A stretch of 64,000 nt of DNA from Asterias rubens (Eukaryota > Echinodermata > Asteroidea > Forcipulatida > Asteriidae): the NCBI RefSeq assembly GCF_902459465.1, contig NW_022985820.1, positions 82,501 through 146,500 on the forward strand, written 5' to 3'. The position numbers and the translations under genes were made by a program. Shown here piece by piece: positions 25,701 through 35,415 of this stretch. Numbering within the stretch: the stretch's first letter is position 1; each line of letters starts with the position of its first letter. Below the pieces are notes generated by a model, which worked only from the letters and a program-made list of their open reading frames with translations, made no database searches and was not told where the DNA came from.

Positions 25701-28700
25701 ATTGTTACCTGGACTACAAGATTGTAGGGCTTGTAGCTCCAATTGTTACCTGGACTACAAGATTGTAGGGCTTGTAGCTCCAGTTGTTACCTGGAATACA
25801 AGATTGTAGGGCTTGTAGCTCCAAATGTTACCTGGAATACAAGATTGTAGGGCTTGTAGCTCCAAATGTTACCTGGAATACAAGATTGTAGGGCTTGTAG
25901 CTTCATTTGTTACCTGAACTACAAGATTGTAGGGCTTGTAGCTCCAATTGTTACCTGGAATACAAGATTGTAGGGCTTGTAGCTCCAATTGTTACCTGGA
26001 CTACAAGATTGTAGGGCTTGTAGCTCCAATTGTTACCTGGACTACAAGATTGTAGGGCTTGTAGCTCCAGTTGTTACCTGGAATACAAGGTTGTAGGGCT
26101 TGTAGCTCCAAATGTTACCTGGAATACAAGATTGTAGGGCTTGTAGCTCCAAATGTTACCTGGAATACAAGATTGTAGGGCTTGTAGCTCCAATTGTTAC
26201 CTGGAATACAAGATTGTAGGGCTTGTAGCTCCAATTGTTACCTGGAATACAAGATTGTAGGGCTTGTAGCTCCAATTGTTACCTGGACTACAAGATTGTA
26301 GGGCTTGTAGCTCCAATTGTTACCTGGAATACAAGATTGTAGGGCTTGTAGCTCCAATTGTTACCTGGACTACAAGATTGTAGGGCTTGTAGCTCCAATT
26401 GTTACCTGGAATACAAGATTGTAGGGCTTGTAGCTCCAATTGTTACCTGGAATACAAGATTGTAGGGCTTGTAGCTCCAATTGTTACCTGGACTACAAGA
26501 TTGTAGGGCTTGTAGCTCCAATTGTTACCTGGACTACAAGATTGTAGGGCTTGTAGCTCCAATTGTTACCTGGACTACAAGATTGTAGGGCTTGTAGCTC
26601 CATATGTTACCTGGACTACAATTTCTTTTACAAGACCAACTGTCGATTACACCAAACTCTTCCTAACTTAAGATTAATCTTAGGTCTTAGGACTAGTCCC
26701 AACCCTGCACTGTAGCATGCAGACCTTAATATTGATCCTCAGTTAGGATGAGTTACTCGTCCTAACTCGAGATAGGATCAATCCTAGTGTTTCGTGAAAT
26801 CGACAGCTGAATTGAAGTGGGAAAATATAGACCTTCATAGATTAACATTTGATCTGTTTTAATTTGAACAAGCATTATAAGAAAAAATTGATCTCAGTGT
26901 TATGGGTCAGTACAAGAACCCGAGACCAGCAGACTTTTCCAATCCTGACTTTACTGGCCCAATGCTAAAACCACTGGCTTCGGGCCTTTGGTCCGGTGTT
27001 AGTTTCAAACCCTGTGAGAATAAGCCCTTGTAACTCAATAATATTTTCCTACTATTTTCCAAGAGGCAATTATCACAGTCGGTCACCATATCAAACCCTT
27101 GCAGTTGAATGGTTTCAAGTGGTTGGTCAGCTCACTGGAAAATGTTACAAAGAGTAAGAGTAGGAGGGTTCAATATTGCAAGATATGTAATAAATAATGT
27201 GAATAATTGATTTATCTATCTGTGTAGGTATCGCGTCATGGCTTTTGATCATGATCTCCTATCGTTTGTGGATGTGAAGTTTGGGACATGGCCGGTCATT
27301 CTAATCACTAATCCAAAGAGAGCTAGATTCTTATCACTCAGACATGAACCACTCAGGAAAATGGTGCATTCAACACATATCAGGTAAATAGAACCACTCA
27401 TTATGGTAACTCAATTGGTTGGGTTTTTGTGTTACAATGTAGGTGACAGGGAATAGAGTTGTGGCCCCAATTTAATTGAGCTTGTACGCACAACAACTTT
27501 CCAAGCACAGACAAATCTTGCTGAACAGAAACTGGTTACCAGCTACAATTCCATAAACTTTGCATTGTGGCAACTGGTGCCCACAGTACTTTCTGCTTAA
27601 CATCTTTCAAATTTGGCCCAGGTGGAGAAAGGGTTTTGCTATAATTATGTTTCAAGTCTTGCTAGGTTAATTTCAGACCCTCTATTTATTGCTAAAAGAG
27701 GTAGATGAAAGTAACATATTTTCTGTTTAACTTTTAAGTGATTAGTTTGCCTTTATTCACCCTGAGAAAAATAGACCCATGGTGTGACCCAAGTGTTTAT
27801 ATTTTCATGTTGACATAGCAAAGTGTTGTGACCCTGCACTATTGTGTGTTCGTCTTGGCTAGTTTTTGTGAGATTTTTGCAGTTTCATACAGTCATGTCA
27901 TGTTAACATAAATAATTGGAGTGATTTCTTTCATTGATGCTTTGATTTGTCCAAGAATGTTTTCTGTCTTAAGAAAACAAATATAAGTTTTTTCCTTGCA
28001 ATTTGTCATCAACACAACTTGTATTTTCTCATTGACCATGCAAGTCTTGCGTGTATTCAAGCATTTTTTGGGACCACTTTGTTCCCAAGTACATTGCTTT
28101 GATTCATGAAGGAAACAAACTATTGCACTTTGATGAGTCCCATTGTTCGATTATGCACGAGACTTACACAATCTGTAACTGTTAATTTGATTGTATCATC
28201 CATAGGTTTTTAGTTCATTCTCCCGATACCATTGCGTCAACAACAGTAAAAATAGACGGTGTAGTTTTAGGATCAGCTGTTCATGTGAGAGGACCTCTTT
28301 TTGTGATTCCATGGGATCCATCTGAGTACCCCGCTGGGTTGCACTCTATCAAAGTTACTGCTATGGTAAGTACAGTCATTTAGGAACAGTACATAGTAAT
28401 GGTGAACAAAGTCATTAATGAACAGTGTGGGCAGTAGAGCTTATATACAATCAGTTGATTCACAACACACTGGACCTCCTAGTTGCTTCTGAAAGATCAT
28501 TATATTTCTTATATCCTGGGCAACGTATCAAGTTTGAGATTCAAGAAGTGGAACAAAATGAAATCTCAATTTTATTGATGTCTCTGTTAAGGACTTCTTC
28601 TAGTATTTATAAAAAAGTGGAAGTCCCTGGGCTAAATGCTGCACATATTGACTGATGTGGGCACTATATAAGGTTTTTGAGTGACCACTAAAGACCCGAA

Positions 28701-31111
28701 GACACCATGCCATTTAAAGAATGTCAATGACACCATGCCATTTAAAGAATGTCAATGTTTCTAACTGCTAGAGGGCGTTTGATAACCTTGGACTAACCGT
28801 CAGAAACAAAGTAGAAGCTCTTGGCTACTTTGATGTGACAGTGTTCTAGCCAATCAGGATGAAGAATCAACAACAGGTGTGTGTTAACTCTAAACCTGTC
28901 TTCCATTTTATAGGATGCCGCTGGCCGAATACACAGTGAGGGGTACCAGTTTTCTCTGGATGGTTCCCGACCTCCTCAATGGCTGATGCCATCATTCTTT
29001 CTGCTGACAGATATACCATTCATTGTAAGTAACAAAAGCAAAGTATGAGATTATGTAAACTGAAAATTGCCTTAATTTACGAATCCATTAGTATTTGAAG
29101 AGATTTTAGTAATTATTGAAGTGAGCTTGTGTGAGGAAATCATGCTTTGAAATACTGGGTTGGAGTTAAGGAAATACTGAGTGAATGAGTTTCTAAAATT
29201 TGGATTGCCTTTCACTTCTTTTAAAACCCTGCTGGTAACATTTGCCAGTATGAAGCAAGATGATTTTCAAAGGGTGTTATAGGCTTTGGCTTTCTGACTT
29301 TCTGTGTGGCTGTCTAAAATTTGGCTGCATGGCCCCAAAGAAGTGTCATCTTGGTCCAGTGTTAACAAAATCAAAATCTAACCAGAAGAATAGTTTTTTC
29401 TAATCAACTCAAGTATACATGAAATAAAATATAGCACCGATTGTACCTTTTGTTTTGTTTGGAACAGTTTTGGATTCTGTACATCTGTGCAGTTGTAGTG
29501 TTTGTTTTGGCACTACTCTCTCTACGATGGATGGCACTTAAAAATGGTGAGTAGATTCGTGCATTGTTTCTTAATTTTACAAAATAGTGTTTGAGTTGAT
29601 TTAAAATGACTTGAGTTGATACCTTCGGGTAAAGGTGTCTGATTTTATTTGCCACAAATTAAATAAGAAATTGAAGAAAGATGCATTTACATCCATAATT
29701 GGATGGTCAAGTTGCCGTAGTGTTGTCTTTCCTCGCCTTCCACCTCTATGACCCCGGTTCGAATCACGCCTGGAGCACTATGTGGATTGGGTTTTCAGTC
29801 CATAGCTGACTGCGTGGACTTTCCCCTAAAATAATGATTAGTGATGCGCACTGTATTCAAGTAAAATCAACAGGACTTAGAGTTGTTTGGTTTGACACTA
29901 AACAATGAATTGGTTTATTAATGATTTCCAGGTCATTACCGCAGTGGGTTGCTGAGGAGTCTAATCGGTTTAGCTAGCAATCAGACGTACTTCTACTGGC
30001 TTCTTATTATCGGACTCTACCCTCTGATTGGTAAGTTTACCCGCACAGAAATATCGTACTCGGGATGTTTGAAGTATACGGGTACACTTTTTAAGTGTTG
30101 TGTTAAAAAAAAAATCAGGGTTGATTTAAATGCTCACATTTAAGTTTAATTTATATGTATTTTACTGGTAATGTGTGCATACTCAGAACTACATAAACAA
30201 AGGAAATTTACCTGGCAAGTCTGCTGCCAACTACATTCAAAGTCTCCCTTTTGGTATATTTTTGGAAGGTTTTACCTTTTTTTTTTTGCAGGACCTTGGT
30301 TTGTATGTGCTGTCTCGGGTGAGAGTTTTGGTATCTATACATTCTACGGATTCTTCCTTCGAGAAGACTTCATTGGAGAGACTTTCTCTTACGTCATCTG
30401 TGTTTTGAATGTAAGTGGATCTTACTACCATCCCCCCCCCAATCCTATATTGTACTTGACATTAGATAGATTCATTAAGCCCCATCCACCAGAGCAACTA
30501 CCTATGAATTGCACTCACATGGGTAGTGCGTTAGAGACTTATGCATCTTGCTCTGCCATGTGCCAAAAAACAAGACCGTCAATCCAAGTTGGTGAAATGT
30601 TTTGTAAGTCTGTCCTTGTGTAAAATCAAATCAAGTTTGTAAATGATCTGTTTAAAATTAGTTGAATTTGTACTGGTTCTTTAGCAAACATTCTTTCTTT
30701 CTATTGCAGATGATTTTGTTCCAGGGTCCAATCACGTTATACTTTGCACTGCAGTTAGACAGGATCCAACACAGCGCGTCAAATCACACAACACGTAACC
30801 ACACAACCAACTCAACACCCACCAGAAACGGCAAGTCGTCGTCCATTCAGAACGGCAGCACTTCTAGAATGACATCACAGAGACAAGTACAGTCTCTAGG
30901 TCTCTTCTGGTCGGCTGTGGCATACACATGTTTATTCTCAGCGCTAAACTGGATGACGTGGGAATGCATCAATCTGTACTACTGTTATGGTGCCGTGGCT
31001 TTACTGCTTGCCCCTAAATCCACCTGGACTTTGGCTGTTGTTCTAGTACTCCTGTACAGACTACATTGGGTTGAGATGAGACAAGTCAAAGCTAACGGCT
31101 TCACAAGTTGA
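7785..31111 (+). CDS. TMEM62: Transmembrane protein 62, metallophosphoesterase (14 exons)
   Basis: Exons: 7785-7970, 8580-8691, 13465-13602, 14389-14434, 14847-14994, 15642-15766, 19542-19664, 27228-27383, 28206-28365, 28914-29024, 29468-29546, 29932-30030, 30292-30410, 30710-31111. All junctions are GT-AG and in phase, giving 2004 nt and 667 aa, close to vertebrate TMEM62 (about 640 aa). A hydrophobic N-terminal anchor (about residues 4-24) precedes a calcineurin-like phosphoesterase domain with SDVH (64-67), TGD (99-101), GNHD (143-146), GHYP (233-236) and CGHLH (259-263), so the metal ligands are kept. Hydrophobic membrane segments start near residue 436 and continue to the C-terminus. The start at 7785 has a good context (ACAATGG); an in-frame ATG at 7749 would add 12 residues. 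Substrate and cellular role are not established for the family. Introns 6 and 7 are filled by minisatellites. The nearest neighbour, UTP25, is convergent. Confidence 0.93.
10367..11122. mobile_element. 756-bp nonautonomous DNA transposon with long TIRs
   Basis: The ends are inverted repeats of about 38 bases (left GGGTTGTTCTAAAACCCC..., right the complement, ending AGAACAACCC), differing by one C in a homopolymer. The nine-base sequence ACAATTAAG lies directly outside both ends (10358-10366 and 11123-11131), a clean target-site duplication. Nine bases with long TIRs recalls Mutator-like elements, but no transposase is encoded and the family was not recognised. The interior is more CpG-rich than the surrounding TMEM62 intron 2. 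Confidence 0.85.
11156..11540 (+). mobile_element. TTAA-flanked MITE, family 1, copy 1
   Basis: TTAA lies at both ends, and the TIRs read AGGCAGTGGACACTATTGG and its complement. An internal palindrome is built around ATTTCGAGACCTCA. About 380 bp, in TMEM62 intron 2. TTAA target sites are typical of piggyBac-type elements; that class assignment is inferred from the target site alone. Confidence 0.85.
12756..13138 (-). mobile_element. TTAA-flanked MITE, family 1, copy 2
   Basis: Same family as 11156-11540 but in the opposite orientation, with TTAA at both ends, the shared terminus CACTGGACACTATTGGTAA and the internal GAGACCTC/GAGGTCTC palindrome. Second copy in TMEM62 intron 2. Confidence 0.85.
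15089..15314. repeat. Palindromic dispersed repeat, family 3
   Basis: It begins GGGCCCAATTTCATTGCTC and ends in the approximate complement, AAATTGGGCC, with interior runs related to GCTTAAGC/GCTTACC. The same terminal motif is found at 19106, 27473, 46209, 46618 and 47003, so this is a dispersed family of about 150-230 bp, probably MITE-like. It lies in TMEM62 intron 5. Confidence 0.65.
15715..18204 (+). repeat. 83-bp minisatellite, 30 copies, carrying TMEM62 exon 6 end and donor
   Basis: Thirty head-to-tail units of exactly 83 bp (15715 + 30 x 83 = 18205). Each unit holds the last 52 nt of TMEM62 exon 6, the donor GTAAGTATG and 31 nt of intron in all. Differences are nearly absent: one unit has CTGCAG for CTACAG near 16926, and the unit junction reads TTCAACCC in units 1, 3 and 30 but TTCTACCC elsewhere. 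Only the first donor preserves the reading frame, because reading through it gives CTA CAG TAA, a stop. Confidence 0.97.
19106..19290. repeat. Palindromic dispersed repeat, family 3
   Basis: Starts GGGACCAATTTCATAAAGC and ends TATGAAATTTGGCCCTT, the approximate complement, with internal GCTTAGCAG/CTGCTCAGCA motifs. Same family as 15089-15314; located in TMEM62 intron 6. Confidence 0.7.
19665..20150 (+). repeat. 39-bp minisatellite starting at the TMEM62 exon 7 donor
   Basis: About 12 units of 39 bp, beginning GTGAGTTATGG exactly at the exon 7/intron 7 junction; the first unit is 44 bp and more diverged. Nearly every unit repeats the donor-like GTGAGTTATGG. Because 39 is a multiple of three, long repetitive open frames appear on both strands; these are artefacts. 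Read-through of the true donor gives ATG TGA, an immediate stop. Confidence 0.95.
20304..26621 (+). repeat. 41-bp minisatellite, about 154 copies, 6.3 kb
   Basis: The unit is 41 bp, containing CTACAAGATTGTAGGGCTTG followed by TAGCTCCAATTGTTACCTGGA. Each unit carries inverted motifs (CTACAA-GA-TTGTAG, and CTACAAG with CTTGTAG), so it can form small hairpins. Two common variant positions (GGACTAC/GGAATAC and CAATTG/CAAATG) give unit types. Marker variants recur 2828-2869 bp apart, which shows a higher-order duplication. The array fills most of TMEM62 intron 7. Confidence 0.97.
26643..26812. repeat. Palindromic MITE-like element, family 4
   Basis: The left end, CTGTCGATTACACCAAAC, is mirrored by a right end, GTTTCGTGAAATCGACAG, with internal self-complementary stretches (TAACTTAAGATTAATCTTAGG; CCTAACTCGAGATAGGATC). 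About 170 bp, directly after the 41-bp array in TMEM62 intron 7. No coding content. Confidence 0.65.
27473..27619. repeat. Palindromic dispersed repeat, family 3
   Basis: Starts GGCCCCAATTTAATTGAGC and ends CAAATTTGGCCC, with ACTGGTTACCAGC in the middle, shared with the copies near 46209 and 46618. In TMEM62 intron 8. Confidence 0.6.
28700..28755. repeat. 28-bp direct tandem duplication
   Basis: GACACCATGCCATTTAAAG plus nine further bases occurs twice in a row in TMEM62 intron 9. Small local duplication with no coding role. Confidence 0.75.
29699..29830 (+). mobile_element. Possible tRNA-derived SINE
   Basis: GGTTCGAATCA at 29756-29766 matches a pol III B box and sits within a block (CACCTCTATGACCCCGG..., then GGAGCACTATGTGGATTGG) of the style of metazoan SINE heads and bodies. 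It lies in TMEM62 intron 11. The A box is poor and I could not see a second copy in the window, so family membership is inferred. Confidence 0.4.
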
Positions 31112-31187
31112 TTATTCAGATCGCTGTGATAACTTGTGATATTGGGACATTGGATACCATTGATGCTGCAATTCACTCAATGTGCTG

Positions 31188-31763
31188 GCATTAACCTGTA
31201 ACTCTGCAAACCAGTGTTCTGTAACTCTGCAAACCAGCATTCTTTAACTGTGCAGACCTGCGTTCTGTAACTCTGCAAACCAGCGTTCTGTAACTCTGCA
31301 AGCCAGCGTTCTGTAACTCTGCAAACCAGCTTTCTTAAACTCTGCAAACCAGCATTCTTTAACTCTGCAGACCGGCGTTCTGTAACTCTGCAAACCAGCG
31401 TTCTGTAACTCTGCAAACCAGCTTTCTTAAACTCTGCAAACCAGCATTCTTTAACTCTGCAGACCGGCGTTCTGTAACTCTGCAAACCAGCGTTCTGTAA
31501 CTCTGCAACCAGCATTCTTTAACTGTGCAGACCTGCGTTCTGTAACTCTGCAAACCAGCGTTCTGTAACTCTGCAAACCAGCGTTCTGTAACTCTGCAAA
31601 CCAGCGTTCTGTAACTCTGCAAACCAGCTTTCTTAAACTCTGTAAACCAGCGTTCTGTAACTCTGCAAATCAGCGTTCTGTAACTCTGCAAACCAGCTTT
31701 CTGTAACTCTGCAAACCAGCGTTCTGTAACTCTGCAAACCAGCGTTCTGTAACTCTGCAAACC
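31188..31763. repeat. 23-bp minisatellite downstream of TMEM62 stop
   Basis: About 25 units of GCGTTCTGTAACTCTGCAAA plus CCA (23 bp) begin roughly 80 bases after the TMEM62 stop, probably inside its 3' UTR or just beyond. Variants such as TTTCTTAAACTCTGC form sub-blocks. Long cysteine-rich frames on the minus strand are artefacts of the repeat. Confidence 0.93.
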
Positions 31764-32310
31764 TCTTAAAACATATGTTTTCTTTTTAATACATAGAAGA
31801 TTTTAAAAAGTTACAATGAGGGTTGGTAATTTTTCAAGACTGCCAGATTTTTCAAAAAAGTAACCATGCAATTCAAATTTACTAAGATGTCTTGTTGGGA
31901 TATGTAGAATGATTCAACATAGAGCTAGAATGTGGAAACGTTATCGTAGTCAATCAACGTAGTTGTTAGTCAATCAAGTCAACGTTATCGTTCTGTAACT
32001 CTGCAAACCAGCTTTCTTAAACTCTGCAAACCAGCGTTCTGTAACTCTGCAAACCAGCGTTCTTTAACTCTACAAACCAGCTTTCTTAAACTCTGCAAAC
32101 AAGCGTTCTGCAACTCTGCAGACCTCTTAAAACATATGTTTTCTTTTTAATACATAGAAGATTTTAAAAAGTTACAATGAGGGTTGGTAATTTTTCAAGA
32201 CTGCCAGATTTTTCAAAAAAGTAACCATACAATTCAAATTTACTAAGATGTCTTGTTGGGATATGTAGAATGATTCAACATAGAACTAGAATGTGGAAAC
32301 GTTATCGTAG
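31764..32310. repeat. Duplicated flank with second 23-bp repeat block
   Basis: The unique flank that begins CTTAAAACATATGTTTTC after the first array occurs again near 32126, following a shorter 23-bp block at 31987-32128. Both copies run about 190 bases with few differences (GTAACCATGC/GTAACCATAC; GAGCTAGA/GAACTAGA). The array plus its flank was therefore duplicated as a unit of about 363 bp. Confidence 0.85.
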
Positions 32311-32402
32311 TCAATAATTTACAAAGAATGTTTTAACTGTTTGAGTCACATAGATAATTTTAACAAAAGTACAAAGTGATTTTTGGGGTTGAACAAAGAA
32401 TT

Positions 32403-32474
32403 GACTAGAGTGGGATTCGAACCAACGACCTCCGGATTAACGTGCCGGCGCTCTACCAACTGAGCTATCTAGCC
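32403..32474 (-). mobile_element. tRNA-like core of a dispersed element, copy 1
   Basis: On the minus strand 72 bases fold as a cloverleaf: acceptor GGCTAGA/TCTAGTC, D arm GCTC-AGTTGGTA-GAGC, anticodon stem CCGG/CCGG with a C-T mismatch below the loop ACGTTAA, and a T arm around TTCGAAT with one mismatch. Position 33 is C instead of the invariant U, so a working tRNA is unlikely. It most resembles tRNA-Lys in its D and T arms. Homology to the 51883 copy continues about 60 bases 5' and 25 bases 3' of the tRNA, so this is a dispersed element and not a gene. Confidence 0.75.
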
Positions 32475-33277
32475 CTATATTGGCGGTGTCCCTATTTTGT
32501 CAATATCTTTGTTCGGGGGTGCCAGTCAGAGGGTTTTATCCTTATATCGATATATGATAAAGCTCTGTATATTCAGTGGTTCCTGAATCCTGCTGGCGAC
32601 TCATGTGGGATTTGAACTTTTGACATTCCACATCCTGGAGCAGATATTTTAAATGAGCATTGCCCAGTGATGAGAGGTTAGTTTGAACCTACTACCAAAT
32701 AGCAGTTAAGATTAAAACAACAAGCGTTATTTATTAATTAATTAATAAAATTTCAAAATATCATAAATTTATTAAGTCTCAACAACTTTAGGTTGAACAT
32801 CGATGTCCCTGTAAAATATTTAACTATTTTACCAACATTGTAATTTCACCTTCATGAGTCCTTTCTACTAAATCTTAAGGTATACAAGGCGCTGCTTGGC
32901 GCAATCTGCGACCAACACCTTCTCTTAATGATGAACTGAGTTTGTCTACATGCATTACTCAACACACAGGACTTGAAGCTTAATGTCTCATCTCATTCAA
33001 TAAATGTTCATTGAATTGAAAAAGAATGCAGTGTCTTACGCACATTTGCCAAATGCCGGATGCTTTGCATACTGCTCCATCATGACCCTCGAGCTTGTCT
33101 CTAGTTTACACCAATTGTATGATGCTTCATTAAATAGCTTCATTAAATAGAATATTTGCTGCATAAATGCTGGCCACTTATGCAAAATGAATTACCATCG
33201 CCAAGTGAGAATAGTATTATCCTCAAGGGGAGATCAGGGTCCCTAATTGAGGTAGTTTAGCTCAACAAGTTCCGGTG

Positions 33278-33460
33278 TTAAAGGCACTAGACACTATTGG
33301 TAATTTATTCAAAATAATTGTTTGCACAAAGCTGTGAGAAACAACTCCCTCTGAAGTAATGTAGTTTTTGCGTTCACAGGTTTATTTTATGCATATGTTG
33401 GGATACACCAAGTAAGAATACTGGTCTTTGACAATTACCTATAGTGTCCAGTGCCTTTAA
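33278..33460 (+). mobile_element. TTAA-flanked MITE, family 1, internally deleted
   Basis: Keeps TTAA ends and the termini AGGCACTAGACACTATTGG / CTATAGTGTCCAGTGCC, but only about 183 bp remain, with the central palindrome removed. Intergenic between TMEM62 and UTP25. Confidence 0.8.
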
Positions 33461-34326
33461 CTGCTACCTCTTTGGTTTGGGCCTTTTTTAAAAATTTAAT
33501 TAGACTTACTTAAAAGATATTTTAAGCAATTTGTTTTAGTTTTTTTAATATTTTGTATCAGTAACTGTTTGTTGTCCATTTTTATAAGATTTATCTTGTT
33601 GAGGGAATTCCAAATATGATGTGTCCTTTGTGTGAATGTGACACAATAAAAGGGTGTGCAAATTTTCACGCAGATTGAAAGTTTCGTTAATCTCGGGTGT
33701 CCATTTCTTACTGTGACGTAAACAACATCAAAACTTGCGCGAACTTTGCACAGTCTATTATGTGTTTGTAAATGACAGAAATGTTCACATGTATTGTCCC
33801 TAAATTTTATTTGTAGTACAAGAAGTAAACAAAAACTACATGATGTATGAATAATTATCATACAATAATTTATTGCTATATTTATTCTATAATAATATAC
33901 AGCTGATTGCTCAGGTCAGTTGTATTTAATTTTAAATGGAAAAGAGATCGGGAGCTTTTTAACACTCAAACTAGCTGGAAATGTATTTTCATTATGAATA
34001 TTGATGAATATTATTGAATATCGGTGAATATTAATGAAGATTGATGAATATCGATGAACTGAAGCAGTTGTTGGAACATAGGTTGCAATGAATCGACTGT
34101 ATTGTCTATGCCAGGAAGGGCACCCTCTAACAGAGGTCAATTGAGGTCTATCAGTGCCCCATACATAGCTTTGCATTCATTTGGTTCATCATTTTACCTC
34201 AAAGATTGCCAGGGATGTTGTTAATGCTTACAGTCTATTAGCAACAAACCATGTGTTAAAGGAGGTTGAAACTTTAATTCAGTGTCTTTTTAACTGTCAG
34301 ATTCACAATTTTTTAAGAATATGATA

Positions 34327-34705
34327 TTAAAGGCAGTGGACACTATTGGTAATTTCTCAAAATAATTATTAGCATAAAACCTTTCTTGGTAATGGGGGAG
34401 AGGTTGATGGTATAAAACATTGTGAGAAACGGCTCCCTCTGAAGTGACATAGTTTTCGAGAAAGAAGTAATTTTCCACGAATTTGATTTCGAGACCTCAA
34501 GTTTAGAATTTGAGGTCTCGAAATCAACCATCTAAACGCAAACAACTTCGTGTGACAAGGGTGTTTTTTCTGTTATTATTATCTCGCAACTTCAAGGACC
34601 AATGGAGCTCAAATTTTCACAGGTTTGTTATTTTATGCATATGTTGAGATCACCAAGTGAGAAGACTGGTCTTTGACAATTACCAATAGGGTCCACTGTC
34701 TTTAA
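34327..34705 (+). mobile_element. TTAA-flanked MITE, family 1, copy 4
   Basis: Nearly full-length relative of 11156-11540 in the same orientation, with TTAA ends, AGGCAGTGGACACTATTGG and the intact internal GAGACCTC/GAGGTCTC palindrome. Intergenic. Confidence 0.85.
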
Positions 34706-35010
34706 ACAGTAATTTACTAGTTACTTTTTTATACAAGTTTTCCCAAGTGAAACAAAAATTCATCTGTTGTAGGAAGAGATAACTAGTTCCCATTCTCTTG
34801 TTTTCAATGTACACACCAAAATAATGTCACAGTTTTGCTAATATTATTCAGCTAAAACTTTCACAAAATTACTCAATTGTATCTTTATCTTCAATTTGGT
34901 TTATAAACCATCAATACGTTGATAAAATTCAATCTATGACCCTACATTGAAGTGGTCATGTTTCAATTGAACCACACCATCTTTGAGTTCGATTGATTAG
35001 CTTTTTACAG

Positions 35011-35291
35011 GATACAGTTGGATTAGCTATCACGTGATACTTGTGTCTGCCCTGGTGTCAGCCACCACAGCCCCAGCCACTACAGTGTCAGCAACCACAG
35101 CCCCAGCCACCACAGCCCCAACCACCACAGCCCCAACTTGCAAGCGGGTCTCTGGTGGATGCCCGGTTGGATGCCCGGGTGTATCGGTTCTATTTCAAGA
35201 GCCTAGTCATAATTGTGACTTCTATGGCTTTATATGCAATTACAATGCAATGAGATGTTCAAGGATTGGTCTCAGAATTATTCATATTTAA
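35011..35291 (+). CDS. Possible 3' exon of a cysteine-rich secreted protein
   Basis: An open frame runs from a plausible acceptor (TTTTTACAG, ending 35010) to a stop at 35289-35291; the frame is closed upstream by TAG at 34998. A Thr/Ala/Pro-rich repeat (TTAPATT type, about 25 residues, mucin-like) is followed by six cysteines spaced C-x6-C-x3-C-x13-C-x6-C-x6-C, then ten residues and the stop. AATAAA follows at 35410-35415. Six ordered cysteines behind a Thr-rich linker suggest a disulfide-rich extracellular module. I do not recognise the family and found no upstream exon or signal peptide. The low-complexity part could arise from a CCACAGCCC repeat, so this may be a chance frame. Confidence 0.35.
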
Positions 35292-35409
35292 TGTACACAT
35301 AATCAACTGCTCTTATTTATGATATGATTATATTACCGTTGTTTTTTAAATATTTTGTTAGTTTTGTTTTGTTGCTGTAATTCTTTGAACCAAATCAATG
35401 TGTAGGTGA

Positions 35410-35415
35410 AATAAA
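35410..35415 (+). promoter_or_regulatory. Candidate polyadenylation signal
   Basis: AATAAA 119 bases after the stop of the possible cysteine-rich exon, in AT-rich sequence followed by T-rich stretches. It supports a transcript end here but occurs often by chance in AT-rich DNA. Confidence 0.3.

Noticed and set aside
20304..26621. CRISPR-like array
   Set aside because: Units are directly contiguous with no unique spacers, the genome is eukaryotic and no cas genes are present. It is a minisatellite.
31177..31760. Cysteine-rich minus-strand frames
   Set aside because: Generated by the 23-bp tandem repeat; no start context, splice signals or non-repeat sequence.
32403..32474. Functional tRNA gene
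   Set aside because: C at position 33, mismatches in the anticodon and T stems, and repeat homology extending beyond both ends indicate a retro- or transposon-borne tRNA relic.
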